In this document: positions 9,055 to 19,297 of the stretch, in pieces
Numbering within the stretch: position 1 is the stretch's first letter
Layout of the letters: each line of letters starts with the position of its first letter
NCBI RefSeq assembly: GCF_022867865.1
Contig: NZ_JALIEC010000002.1
Span: 310,001-374,000, forward strand
Length of the DNA stretch: 64,000 nt
Reading direction: 5' to 3'
Source of the DNA: Phaeobacter sp. J2-8
GTDB lineage: Bacteria > Pseudomonadota > Alphaproteobacteria > Rhodobacterales > Rhodobacteraceae
Program-made: the position numbers and the translations under genes
The notes under the pieces: generated by a model
What the model was told of the DNA's origin: nothing
The model's database searches: none
What the model saw: the letters and a program-made list of their open reading frames with translations, nothing else

Positions 9055-10179
9055 ATGGCCCTGCGTGACGATATTGACCCGAATGGGTATGATGAATTTT
9101 CGGTGGTCTTCACCGACCGGTCGCTCAACCATATGTCAGCGACATTCCAACAGGTGATGCGTGACATCTCGGACAACCTGAAATCGGTATATGGCGCCAG
9201 CGCTGTGGCGCTTGTCCCCGGTGGTGGCACCTTTGCGATGGAGGCCGTGGCCCGCCAATTTGCCCAGAACGCGAATTGCCTTGTGGTGCGCAACGGCTGG
9301 TTTTCCTTCCGTTGGAGCCAGATTTTTGAGGCCGGCGGTTTCACCGGGTCCGAAACCGTGATGAAGGCGCGCCGGACCGGCAATGACGCACAATCGCCCT
9401 TTGCCCCCGCCCCGATCGAAGAGGTCACTGCGCGCATTCGCGCCGAAAAGCCCGATCTGGTGATTGCGCCACATGTGGAAACATCGTCCGGGATCATCCT
9501 GCCCGACGCCTATGTCACCGCCATGGCGGCGGCGGCGCATAAGGTTGGCGCGCTGATGGTTCTGGATTGCATTGCTTCGGGCTGTGTCTGGGTGGATATG
9601 GCGGCGACCGGCGTCGATGTGCTTATTTCGGCACCACAAAAAGGGTGGTCCTCCACGCCCTGCGCCGGGTTGGTGATGTTGTCGGATCGCGCGATGGCGC
9701 GGATGGAGGCCAGCACATCCAACAGTTTTGCGGCGGATCTCAAGAAATGGCACCAGATCATGTTGGCCTATGAAAACGGCGGCCATGCCTATCACGCGAC
9801 ATTGCCAACCGATGGGCTGCGCGCCTTTCGCGACACCATGCTGGAGAGCCGTGACATCGGATTCGAGCATCTGGCCGCAGCGCAATGGGACCTTGGCACC
9901 AAGGTGCGGGCCCTGCTGGCGTCCCACGGCATCCCGTCCGTGGCCGCGCCGGGTTTTGAAGCCCCCGGTGTCGTGGTCAGCTATACCGCAAATCCGGAGA
10001 TCCAGTCAGGGCGTGCCTTTGCCGCCGAAGGCACACAGATCGCCGCTGGTGTGCCGTTGCAATGTGACGAAGGTGACGGATTTTCCACGTTCCGGCTGGG
10101 GCTGTTCGGGTTGGACAAGCTCGCGGATGTGGATGCCACAGTGGAGCGGTTGCAAAAGACACTGAATAAGGTCGTCTGA
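9055..10179 (+). CDS. Class V PLP-dependent aminotransferase (alanine-glyoxylate aminotransferase family)
   Basis: A 374-residue fold-type I aminotransferase. The PLP lysine lies in ISAPQKGWSSTPCAGL. The N-terminal RSLNHMSATFQQVM and ALVPGGGTFAMEAVARQFA match a subgroup I associate with Rhodobacteraceae and close to alanine-glyoxylate/serine-pyruvate enzymes; the true substrates are unknown. The start at 9055 has a good ribosome-binding site (AAAGGAGG) ten bases upstream; an in-frame ATG at 9007 lacks one. It is followed by an extragenic repeat and then convergent glmM. Confidence 0.85.
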   Translation: MALRDDIDPNGYDEFSVVFTDRSLNHMSATFQQVMRDISDNLKSVYGASAVALVPGGGTFAMEAVARQFAQNANCLVVRNGWFSFRWSQIFEAGGFTGSETVMKARRTGNDAQSPFAPAPIEEVTARIRAEKPDLVIAPHVETSSGIILPDAYVTAMAAAAHKVGALMVLDCIASGCVWVDMAATGVDVLISAPQKGWSSTPCAGLVMLSDRAMARMEASTSNSFAADLKKWHQIMLAYENGGHAYHATLPTDGLRAFRDTMLESRDIGFEHLAAAQWDLGTKVRALLASHGIPSVAAPGFEAPGVVVSYTANPEIQSGRAFAAEGTQIAAGVPLQCDEGDGFSTFRLGLFGLDKLADVDATVERLQKTLNKVV

Positions 10180-10255
10180 GACGGCGTTGTTTGGGGCAAG
10201 GCTTGGGGCCAGGCCGGGAAAAAAAGGTGTCGCCGCGCCGATGCGCGCCGACAGG

Positions 10256-10301
10256 CTGGGGGCCAGCCCCCAGACCCCCGGGATATTTCGGGTCAGATGA
10301 A
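10256..10301. repeat. Extragenic hairpin plus conserved tail (copy 1)
   Basis: A hairpin CTGGGGG / CCCCCAG is followed by CCCCCGGGATATTT and GGTCAGATGAA. The same unit, inverted, recurs at 39665-39721. It lies between two convergent genes and may act at transcript ends. Confidence 0.6.
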
Positions 10302-10315
10302 GTTGAGCCCGGTGT

Positions 10316-11657
10316 TCACACCACGTCCTGAACGGCGTCGACCACACGGTCGACCACCCGTTCCAACATGGCCGGATCTTCGCATTCTGCCATGACACGG
10401 ATCAGAGGCTCTGTGCCGGATTTGCGGATCAGCAACCGACCTTTGCCAGTCAGATCAGCCTCGGCTGCGGCAATCGCGGCTTTGACACCTGCGGCCTCCA
10501 ACGGGAGCTGGCCGACCCCGTAACGGACGTTTTTCAGCATCTGCGGCACAGGTTCGAAATTCTGCGCCAGTTCAGAGGCCTTGCGCCCGGTGCGCGCCAT
10601 TTCAGCCAGGAATTGCAGGCCCGCCATCAGACCATCGCCGGTGGTCGCATAATCGGTCATCACGATATGGCCCGATTGTTCCCCCCAGGTTCCAGCCGCC
10701 GGAGCGCATCGCCTCGACCACATAGCGGTCGCCGACGCCGGTGCGTTCCAGCCGCAAGCCGCGATGCGACAGGAAACGTTCCAACCCGAGGTTCGACATG
10801 ACCGTGGCGACCAGGGTGCCACCGATGAGGCGGTTTTCCTCGGCCCAGCGCGCGGCCATCAGCGCCATGATCTGATCGCCGTCCGCCACTTTGCCAGTTT
10901 CGTCGATCATCATTACCCGATCCGCATCGCCGTCGAGACAGATACCAACCGCCGCACCATGGGCGACGACGGCCTCGGCAGCGGTGGCGGGTTTAGTTGA
11001 TCCACAACCTTGATTGATATTGAAACCATTGGGCTGCACCCCCACCGGGATCACCTCGGCGCCCAATTCCCAAAGCACCTCGGGCGCGGCACGATAGGCG
11101 GCGCCATTGGCGCAATCTATCACCACCTTCATGCCATCCAGCCGCATTCCAGCGGGAAAAGAGCCTTTGACCCGCTCTTGATAGCGATAACGGCCATCAT
11201 CAATCCGCTGGGCGCTGCCGATATTGCTGGCCGAGGCCGGTTCAACACCTGCTTCGATCAGCTTTTCAATTTCGGCTTCAGCTTCGTCCGAGAGTTTGAA
11301 TCCATCGGGGCCAAAGAATTTGATGCCGTTGTCTTCGGCTGGATTATGCGAAGCCGAAATCATGATGCCAAGATCCGCACGCATCGAGGGCGTGAGCAGG
11401 CCGACAGCGGGGGTCGGCACCGGGCCCAGCAAAAGCACGCTCATCCCCGTCGACGTCAGCCCGGCGGTCAGAGCATTTTCAAACATATAGCCAGAGCGGC
11501 GGGTGTCCTTGCCAATCACAACGCGGTGCACGCCGCGTTTTTCCCGGCGAAAATACCGCCCCGCCGCCGCGCCGATGCGCAAGGCCATTTCGGCGGTCAT
11601 TGGTGCGGTATTGGCGGTGCCGCGCACACCATCAGTGCCAAACAACTTACGTGTCAT
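10316..11657 (-). CDS. glmM: Phosphoglucosamine mutase, frameshifted here
   Basis: GlmM interconverts glucosamine-6-phosphate and glucosamine-1-phosphate on the way to UDP-GlcNAc, so it feeds peptidoglycan and LPS. The N-terminal FGTDGVRG, the phosphoserine loop [13 protein letters not shown], the metal loop DGDADR and the C-terminal [12 protein letters not shown] are all present. After GGWNLGG the frame fails at a run of six C (10681-10686 on the plus strand). The family motif NLGGEQSGH then continues in another frame as [17 protein letters not shown]. Two missing G, or one extra, would fix it, giving 447 or 446 residues. As glmM is normally essential, an error is likelier than a true pseudogene. 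It overlaps folP by 11 bases. Confidence 0.93.
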
Positions 11658-12676
11658 TCATAGTTCCCTGTTCTATCGCCTGCCAAAGCCGCAATGCCTG
11701 TTTCGTTTCCGCGACATCGTGAATTCGCAGGATCTGGGCGCCCTGGGCGACCGCTGCAAGCGCCAGAGCCAGCGACCCCGGAACCCGATCATTGGGGTCT
11801 GCTGCGTGGCCCACAACCCGGATCAGCCCCTTGCGCGATCCGCCCACCAAAAGAGCAACCCCAAGCCCGTGAAACAGGCTCAGCCCCTGGAGAAGGGCAA
11901 GGTTGTGAGTGGTCGATTTTCCAAATCCCAGCCCCGGATCAGCGACAATCCGATGGCGCGGGATACCCGCTTCGATCAACATACAGATCTGCGCATTCAG
12001 AAAATCAAAGACGTCCAACAGCACGTCGTCATACTGTGGATTATCCTGCATGTCCTGCGGGTTGCCCTGGGTGTGCATCACGCAGACCGGCACATGATAT
12101 TGCCCGCAGTAAGGTGCCAGCGTCTTGTCGAACGTAAAACCGGACACGTCATTGACCAGCACCGCACCGGCGGTCAGGGCCGATTGCGCGACGGGTTGCT
12201 TGCGTGTGTCGATAGAGAGCGGCGTTTCCAGAACCTGGTTCAGCGCCTGGATTACCGGTTCAACCCGGGCGATCTCTGCCTCGACCGGGACGTCGACCGC
12301 ACCGGGTCTGGTGCTTTCGCCGCCGATGTCGATGATGTCTGCGCCCTGCTCTGCCATCAACCGGGCATGGGTGACGGCACGGGCCGGACCATTGTGGCGG
12401 CCACCGTCGGAAAAGCTGTCGGGGGTTACGTTCAAAATGCCCATCAAGCGCGGCGCATTCATGTGCAGGCCGGCGATGGGGGGGCGCGGCGTCGACAGGC
12501 GCTCGATCACATGATCGGGGATCTCGGCCACGGGGACAATTCTGGCGGGGTCCTGACGGTGCAGCCGCTCGGCATGGGTAAACCAGCACCAGCCCCCCGC
12601 CAATGTCACAGCATCCTCGGGTCGGTGCGGCCCACGCTGAACCAGCGGGCGGAAATATGCGTCGGTCAGAAGTCAT
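11647..12676 (-). CDS. folP: Dihydropteroate synthase, probable frameshift near the start
   Basis: FolP joins p-aminobenzoate to dihydropterin pyrophosphate in folate synthesis and is the sulfonamide target. The TIM-barrel signature loops are clear: [38 protein letters not shown] and [12 protein letters not shown]. The uninterrupted frame begins with GTG at 12609, but upstream in the same frame lies the family-like [16 protein letters not shown] with no good start codon. An ATG at 12676 followed by ACT reaches that frame if one T of the pair at 12670-12671 is removed, giving about 342 residues. If no error exists, the GTG at 12609 is the fallback start. It lies between folB and glmM on the same strand. 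Confidence 0.92.
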
Positions 12677-12704
12677 TTGTCTGTGCATGCGGGAATCTGT
12701 GCGA

Positions 12705-13637
12705 TCACGCAAGGATGTGTTGGGTAATATCGACGGCACGCATCGCAAGTCCGGCGGCAACCGGCAGATCCTCGCCAATGACCAGAAATTCCGCCGCCTC
12801 CAGCTGACCGGCGAACCAGGCCGCCAGCGCCACGGAATCACGGGCCTGGCTTTTGGGGCCCTCGACCGCATCTAGGACAATCTTGGACGGGGCCCAGAGG
12901 CTGATCTGGTCGTGTTTCATGCCCCAGTCGACCTCTGTCCGGGTGCCGACAACCACACAGCGTGGATCGCGCGCCGCCAGAACCCAGCCGTTTTGTTCAA
13001 TCGCCAAAAGATCAATCCGCCGTTGCGCCAGCGGGTGATCGGCCACCGGGCGTGCGCCGTCCGGCAGGCCGACGCACAACAGAACCGGTGCGCCCTTTGC
13101 CGCCAGCCGGTCAATCCAGCCGGACAAATGTTCCGATGCAATCGCGGCATTCGACAGATAGACCACACGCGGATGTGGTTTTTCTTCGGCTTGCGGGGCC
13201 TGATGATCGGGATTGATGTCGCCACGGCTGCGGACGATTTCGACGCCAAGCGCGCCGGGACCGCGATCCAGTTTCTCAATCCGGACAAAGACCCGCATCG
13301 CCTGGGGTTCCAGCAGAATGCGTTCGGCCACACGTTCGGCCAGGGTTTCCAGCAGGTTCAGCCGCTCTTCCGCCAGCTCATGTGCAATCGCTTCGGTGAC
13401 ACGATCATAGCTGAGGATTCGGTCGACATCGTCACAGATGCCATCGTCGGCATGGGCGACCTCGACCACGACATTGAAACACACCCGTTGGGTATGGCCC
13501 CGCTCGGATTGAAAGGCGCCGATTTCCACAGCAACGATATGGTCGCGCAGAGAAATCCGATCACGCGGCGGCATGCCTTCGGTTGCTGCCGCCCGTTCGG
13601 ATGGATGGGAAAAGGCGAGATGGATTTCCTGGCTCAT
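12705..13637 (-). CDS. folB: Dihydroneopterin aldolase with a long C-terminal extension
   Basis: Residues of about 20-125 form the FolB domain (DRISLRDHIVAVEIGAFQSE, then LNLLETLAERVAERILL). It cleaves dihydroneopterin to hydroxymethyl-dihydropterin, the step feeding FolP. Ordinary FolB proteins have about 120 residues; this one has 310. The extra part (from about HPRVVYLSNAAI to the end) has alternating hydrophobic strands and helices but no motif I can name. It is 28 bases upstream of the proposed folP start, so the cluster order is folB-folP-glmM. The start MSQEIHLAF is chosen; an ATG three codons upstream is possible. Confidence 0.88.
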   Translation of the reverse strand: MSQEIHLAFSHPSERAAATEGMPPRDRISLRDHIVAVEIGAFQSERGHTQRVCFNVVVEVAHADDGICDDVDRILSYDRVTEAIAHELAEERLNLLETLAERVAERILLEPQAMRVFVRIEKLDRGPGALGVEIVRSRGDINPDHQAPQAEEKPHPRVVYLSNAAIASEHLSGWIDRLAAKGAPVLLCVGLPDGARPVADHPLAQRRIDLLAIEQNGWVLAARDPRCVVVGTRTEVDWGMKHDQISLWAPSKIVLDAVEGPKSQARDSVALAAWFAGQLEAAEFLVIGEDLPVAAGLAMRAVDITQHILA

Positions 13638-13784
13638 GTCGGGCACCCCGGTTGTCGTGTGCGCTTGGGTCTATCAGGCGCGTTGCCGCGCCAAAAGCCC
13701 CTTCGCATCACCACCCCATTTTGGCGCCGCCCGGGGCACGGCCCGGCCAGCGGTCATCTTCCTGCCCCGACCCCGCCAAGCGGA

Positions 13785-14426
13785 TCAGTTTTTCGACACA
13801 CGCTGGGGCTGGCGGTAAAACCGATGCACGCCAATTGTGGTGGTATGGGCAAATTTGCGCGCCCAATTCGGGTTGACCGCCGTGGTGTGATAGTGGGTCG
13901 CGCCATCGGTCAAATTGCGCGGCAGGCCGGAAATCACGGCAGAGGCAATCTTGGCCACACGGGAATAGGCCGCGGGTTCGCCAATATGTTCGGCATTGCC
14001 ATCACAGGTATAGGTGAACTGACAGGCGTATTTTCGGCCTGTGCCCTGTTTGATCACACCACAGACCGTATCGGGAAACCGGCTGCTTTTCACCCGGTTC
14101 ATGATCACTTCGGCGACGGCCACCTGGCCTTTGATGCTTTCACCGCGGGCTTCGAAATACAACGCCTCGGCCAGACAGTTTGCCTGGGCGTTTTTCTTGG
14201 CCGATGGCAATGTCGCCAGCCATTCACGATCATAGGCGGAATTTTTGGCGGCGGGCGGCGTGGTTTCGCCCAATGCCCATTTCAACGTGCCACTGGGCAC
14301 GGAATTCAGTCCCTGGCGCTCCAGATTGATCAGGCGCCCCACCTTATCCAAACGCAATTCAGCAGCGGCCCCGGTCCCCAGCAGTCCAAGGATCGTGGCT
14401 GCAATAGCAGCAAATTTCAGTCGCAT
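13785..14426 (-). CDS. SleB-type cell wall hydrolase (secreted)
   Basis: A 213-residue protein with an N-terminal signal peptide (MRLKFAAIAATILGLLGTGA, cut near AAA-E) and a C-terminal hydrolase_2 (SleB) domain. The catalytic-type glutamate lies in CLAEALYFEARGES, followed by GQVAVAEVIMNRV and CQFTYTCDG. SleB-like domains are lytic transglycosylase/amidase-like enzymes on peptidoglycan. In non-spore-forming alphaproteobacteria they are thought to act in wall turnover or division. It is transcribed alone as far as can be seen. Confidence 0.85.
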   Translation of the reverse strand: MRLKFAAIAATILGLLGTGAAAELRLDKVGRLINLERQGLNSVPSGTLKWALGETTPPAAKNSAYDREWLATLPSAKKNAQANCLAEALYFEARGESIKGQVAVAEVIMNRVKSSRFPDTVCGVIKQGTGRKYACQFTYTCDGNAEHIGEPAAYSRVAKIASAVISGLPRNLTDGATHYHTTAVNPNWARKFAHTTTIGVHRFYRQPQRVSKN

Positions 14427-14445
14427 CTAAGTCCCTCACACACGC

Positions 14446-14467
14446 AAGCCCGAGCGGTCCCGGGCTT
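14446..14467 (-). terminator. Possible terminator downstream of ppdK
   Basis: A 7-bp stem AAGCCCG / CGGGCTT with an 8-base loop lies between the ppdK stop and the next minus-strand gene. It lacks a T run, so the call is weak. Confidence 0.3.
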
Positions 14468-14601
14468 CAAGCAGTTCGGTCTGTATATAGAATTTGTCAA
14501 AAATCGCATAGCGACGCGCTGCCGCAGCGGAAATCCGCCGTTGCGGCCCTGCCACACCCCGGATGCATCGCAATATTACGCGGCCAAACCAGTGTGGTCC
14601 G

Positions 14602-17153
14602 CTATATTTTGTCCCGTATCGCAAGTTGCGCCGCAGCAAGCCGCGCCACCGGAACCCGGAAGGGTGAACAGGAGACATATGTAAAACCGATGTCCCGACA
14701 GATGGCAATCGATTCGGGATTGCCGCCATGTTCACCGCAAATCGACAAAACCACATCGGGGCGCGCCTTGCGCCCACGGTCGGCCCCGATCCGCAAAAGC
14801 TCGGCCACGCCATCGACGTCCATGACATGGAACGGATCTTCGGCAAAGACCCCCTGCTGGACGTATTCCGACATGAACCGCCCGGCGTCATCGCGCGACA
14901 AACCATAGGTCATCTGCGTCAGATCATTGGTGCCGAAGCTCAGGAAATCCGCATGGCCTGCGATTTCCTCGGCCCGCAGGGCGGCGCGCGGCGTTTCCAC
15001 CATCACCCCAAGGCGATAGTCAAAATTCCGTCCGGTTTCATTGCGCACGGCTGCGGCCACCGCATCGACGCGGGTTTTGACAATCTCGACCTCGCGTTTG
15101 GCGGACACCAGCGGGATCATGATTTCCGGCACCACCGGCGCGCCATCGCGGCTGGCGGCGATGGTCGCCTCAAAGATCGCCCGCGCCTGCATGTCATAGA
15201 TTTCCGGCATGGTGATGCCCAGCCGCACCCCCCGCATTCCCAGCATCGGGTTGTATTCGCCCAAACTCTCGACCCGGCGTTCGACGTCACTGACCGGCAG
15301 GTCCAGCGCCTCGGCCAGGGCGCGCATCCCGGCCTTGTCGGTGGGCAGAAATTCATGCAGCGGCGGATCAAACAGCCGGATACAGACCGGCAGCCCCTGC
15401 ATGATTCGAAACAATTCAATGAAATCCGCACGTTGCATCGGCAACAGCAGCTCCAGCGCGGCGCGGCGATCCTCGGCCGAATTGGCAAAGATCATTTCCC
15501 GCATCACGATCATGCGGTCGGTTTCAAAGAACATATGCTCGGTCCGGCACAGCCCGATGCCATCAGCGCGAAAATTTCGCGCCGTGGTGGCATCCATCGG
15601 CGTGTCGGCATTGGCGCGAATGTCGATGTCACGCACCGCATCGGCCCATTCCATCAGCTTTTGAAAACTTTCGTCCAGCGCCGCCTCAAGCATAGGCGGG
15701 CTGCCCTGAAGCACTTCGCCGGTGGCGCCGTCGATGGTGATCAGATCGCCCTCGGCAAAGACCCGGCCATCCAGCGCCACAAGTTTCTTTTTGCGAATGT
15801 GGAACCCCATTCTGACGGCCCCCACGACACAGGGTATCCCCATCCCGCGCCCGATCACCGCCGCATGGCTGGTCATGCCGCCGCGTTCCGTCAGCACACC
15901 GACCGCAGCCTGCATACCGCGAATATCCTCGGGCGAGGTTTCGCGGCGCACAAGGATACAGGCCTCGTCACGGGCGGCACTGGCCTGGGCGGCTGTGGCG
16001 GTAAACACGATCCGGCCGGTGGCAGCCCCCGGGCTGGCCGCGACACCCCGGCCAAGGATATCGCGATCGGCATCCGGGTCGATCTGGCGGTGCAAAAGCT
16101 CGCTCAGCGCGCGCGGTTCTACCCGCAACAGCGCCTCTTCGCGGGGAATGACCTTGTCCTCGGCCAAAGCCACGGCAATCCGCACCGCCGCCCGGTTGGA
16201 CCGGCGCACCCGAACGCCGTCAAGCACATGCACCCGACCGCCCTGGATCGTGAATTCAATCTGCATCTCGGCGCGCAGCTTGCGGCGCATTCGTTCGGCA
16301 ATATCAACGATTTCGGCAAAAGCCTGCGGCGCAACCTCTTCCAGCGACGGACCACGTGCGTCCTGCGCCAGAAACAGGGCCTCTGCCCCGCCGGTCAACG
16401 CATCGCGCCCCTGGCTCTGGCTGAGGTAACGCCCGGTGATCTGGCGCAGGCCGGTGTGGCTGTTGACCAATTGCAACACGCCCGATCCGGTTTCCCCTTC
16501 GGCCGCCTCTGGCCGTCCGATCCCCAGCGCCATTTCCTGAACCACAAGGCCCAGACCGGCATCGGCTGCGCGCCCTTGGCCTGACGCAAAAGACGTGCGG
16601 TTGTGCCCTCCCATGCCCGCGCCATAGAGCGCAGAACCTGACGCAATTGCACCTCGGGTTCCTGTGGGAATGGTTCCTCGGCCTCTTCCTCATAGGCGCG
16701 CAGCGCCTCGGACAGGGCCTGGGCGCCTTCGACGCTGATGTCATCGAACATATCGGGATCAAGACGGGCAACATGCACCGCATAAGCCTCGACAAAACGG
16801 GTATAAAGCGCCGCCGCGGCATTGGCGCCAAGCGTGTCGCACATTTCGACGAAACGCGCATCATTCATGCCGATGTTCAGGATCGCACCGGGGCCGCCCC
16901 AATCGGGATCTTGCGACGAGGGCCGCACGCACAGCAACGCCCCCTCCGGGAATTCCGCCAGAATCTTGGCTATGTCCGGCGCATGTCCGCTGGCCAGCCC
17001 ATGCACCGCATCAAACGACAGCGCCACCGTGCGTGGCACCGGCAAATCCATCCGCACCAACCGTTGCAGGCATTTCGCCCGCCCGCCATGGGTGTTGGCG
17101 GCCATCGGCGCCGTGGGGGTGATCGGCGTGACATTGGGGTTTTCCTGCAACAA
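14602..17153 (-). CDS. ppdK: Pyruvate, phosphate dikinase family protein, frameshifted here
   Basis: PPDK interconverts pyruvate + ATP + Pi and PEP + AMP + PPi via a phosphohistidine. The N-terminal nucleotide-binding part is shorter and more divergent than in textbook PPDK (THGGRAKCLQRLVRMDLPVP). The swivelling domain has the phospho-His motif GGMTSHAAVIGRGMG, and the C-terminal PEP/pyruvate barrel has FGTNDLTQMTYGLSRDDAG and CGEHGGNPESI. One base appears missing near 16570: LLRQAKGA in one frame continues as ADAGLGLVVQEMALGIG in the next. Repaired length is about 850 residues. It follows glyS on the same strand, a neighbourhood I associate with Rhodobacterales. Whether the divergent N-terminus alters nucleotide use is unknown. 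Confidence 0.88.
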
Positions 17154-17272
17154 GACGCGATCCCATCAATTCATGTTGCATCGCAGCATAAGCGCCGCAG
17201 AAAACCGCACAAGCGTTATCTGGTGTCAGACGTGCCAACAGCCAAACGCCATCGGCACGCCAAATGCGTCAC

Positions 17273-19297
17273 CTAGCCCTCGACCCGGGTAAGATCGGCG
17301 ACCGACAAACAGGATTTTCGGATTTGAGACAACAGGTTAAGCCGGTTGCGCCGCAAAAGGTCATTGTCGGCATTCACCTGAACTGCCTCAAAGAACCCAT
17401 CCACCGCACCGCGCAACCCGGCAAGCGCCGACATGGCTGCTTCGAAATCCTGAGCCGCCATCGCCGTGGCGATTTTCGGCTCTGCATCGTCAAGCGCGGC
17501 AAACAGCGCCTTTTCTGCGTCTTCCTCGGCAAATTTGATGTCTGCACCAAAGGAATATTCAACCCCGTCCTTGTCTTCGGCCTGGGTCAGGATGTTGTTG
17601 GCGCGTTTGAACCCCTGAAGCAGGTTGGTGCCATCCTCGGTCTGCAAGAAGGCCTGCAACGCCGTGGCGCGTTTTACCAGCAACGCCAGATCGTCATTGC
17701 CGGGCATGGCAATACAGGCGTCGATCACGTCATGGCGAATGCCCTGATCACGCAAGAAGACCTTGAGACGGTCGTGGAAGAAAGACAGGAGGTCTTCGGC
17801 GATGTTCAACGACAAATCGTTGTTCAAAATCAAACGGATCACGCCCAAAGCCGCCCGGCGCAGCGCAAAGGGATCCTTCGACCCAGTCGGCTTCTCGTCA
17901 ATCGCCCAGAACCCGGTCAGCGTGTCCAGCTTGTCCGCCAGCGCCACAGTCACGGATACCGGATCCGACGGCACATCATCCGACGGGCCAAGCGGCGAGT
18001 AATGATCGCGGCAGGCATCGGCAACAGCATCGGACAACCCGGCCTTTTGCGCGTAATACCGCCCCATGATCCCCTGCAATTCCGGGAACTCATAAACCAT
18101 TTCCGACGACAGATCGGCCTTGGCGACGGTTGCGGCCAGCGCCGCCTCTTCTGGATCGGCCCCGACAGCGGGTGCAATTTCGCGCGCCAGCGCGGTAATG
18201 CGGGCAATGCGTTCGGCCTGGCTGCCGAGTTTGTTGTGGAAGGTGACATTGGCCAGCGGCGCGGACATGCCTTCCAGCCCGTCTTTCGCAACGGCACGCA
18301 AGTCATTCTCCCAAAAGAATTTTGCATCCGACAGCCGCGCCGACAGAACCTTTTGGTTGCCCGCCAGAACCGTCGCGCCGGTGTCTGCAGTTTCACGGTT
18401 GGCAACGGTCACAAATTTTTCGATCCGTCCGGTCTTGGGATTGCGGACCGAGAAAAACTTTTGGTGTTCCTTCATCGAGGTTTGCAGCACCTCGGGCGGC
18501 AACCCAAGGAAATCGTCGCCAATCGACCCCATCAACACCACCGGCCATTCGACCAGCCCCGCAACCTCGGCCAGCAAACCACGGTCTTCGACCACTTCCA
18601 GACCTTGGGCAAAGGCCATGTTGGTGGCTTCGTGCCAGATGTGATCGGCGCGTTCGGCGGCTTCCAACACGACATGCGCCCGCTTCAGCTTTGCGCTGTA
18701 ATCGTCGAAAGACGTGACAGAAAATGCATCCGGCGCCATAAAGCGGTGGCCCCGTGTGGTGTTGCCCGACCTGATGCCGTCAATATCTATCGGCACCACA
18801 TTTGCCCCGGCTTCATCCGTCAAAATGCACAGAATGGAATGCAACGGACGCACCCAGCGCAGGCTACCTGCGCCCCAGCGCATGGATTTTGGCCAGGGGA
18901 AATTGCGGATCACGTCTTCCAGAACTTCGGCAATGATGTCAGCCGCTTGCCGTCCGGGTTTCGTCAATGTCGCAAAGTATACCGCGCCCTTGGGGGTGTC
19001 GCGTTCTTCCAAAGCGTCACGCGTGATACCGGCCCCGCGCAGGAAACCTTCGATCGCTTTGTCCGGCGCGCCGACCTTGGGGCCCTTGCGCTCTTCCTTG
19101 ACGGTTGGGCTTTCGGCCAACACGCCCTCGACCGTCAGCGCCAGCCGCCGGGGTGTCGCGAACGCCGCCGCAGAGGCATAGGTCAAACCAGCGTCCACCA
19201 GCCCATCGGTTATGCGTTTTTTCAAGTCCTCACAGGCCTTTGCCTGCATCCGCGCCGGGATTTCCTCAGAGAACAATTCGATCAGAAGATCAGGCAT
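17273..19297 (-). CDS. glyS: Glycine-tRNA ligase beta subunit
   Basis: GlyS is the 674-residue partner of GlyQ in the bacterial alpha2beta2 glycyl-tRNA synthetase. It starts with the family signature [18 protein letters not shown], and contains PKSMRWG and FVTVANRE, with an anticodon-binding-like tail. Its ATG overlaps the stop of the preceding small gene by four bases (ATGA), so translation of the operon glyQ–membrane protein–glyS is probably coupled. ppdK follows 119 bases downstream. Confidence 0.96.
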   Translation of the reverse strand: MPDLLIELFSEEIPARMQAKACEDLKKRITDGLVDAGLTYASAAAFATPRRLALTVEGVLAESPTVKEERKGPKVGAPDKAIEGFLRGAGITRDALEERDTPKGAVYFATLTKPGRQAADIIAEVLEDVIRNFPWPKSMRWGAGSLRWVRPLHSILCILTDEAGANVVPIDIDGIRSGNTTRGHRFMAPDAFSVTSFDDYSAKLKRAHVVLEAAERADHIWHEATNMAFAQGLEVVEDRGLLAEVAGLVEWPVVLMGSIGDDFLGLPPEVLQTSMKEHQKFFSVRNPKTGRIEKFVTVANRETADTGATVLAGNQKVLSARLSDAKFFWENDLRAVAKDGLEGMSAPLANVTFHNKLGSQAERIARITALAREIAPAVGADPEEAALAATVAKADLSSEMVYEFPELQGIMGRYYAQKAGLSDAVADACRDHYSPLGPSDDVPSDPVSVTVALADKLDTLTGFWAIDEKPTGSKDPFALRRAALGVIRLILNNDLSLNIAEDLLSFFHDRLKVFLRDQGIRHDVIDACIAMPGNDDLALLVKRATALQAFLQTEDGTNLLQGFKRANNILTQAEDKDGVEYSFGADIKFAEEDAEKALFAALDDAEPKIATAMAAQDFEAAMSALAGLRGAVDGFFEAVQVNADNDLLRRNRLNLLSQIRKSCLSVADLTRVEG

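Noticed and set aside
11503-12807. Long plus-strand open frame opposite folP and folB
   Set aside because: Shadow of known genes in a GC-rich genome; composition is not protein-like.
12912-14684. 590-codon plus-strand open frame opposite folB and the SleB-type gene
   Set aside because: It spans two real genes and the gap between them and has no domain signature.
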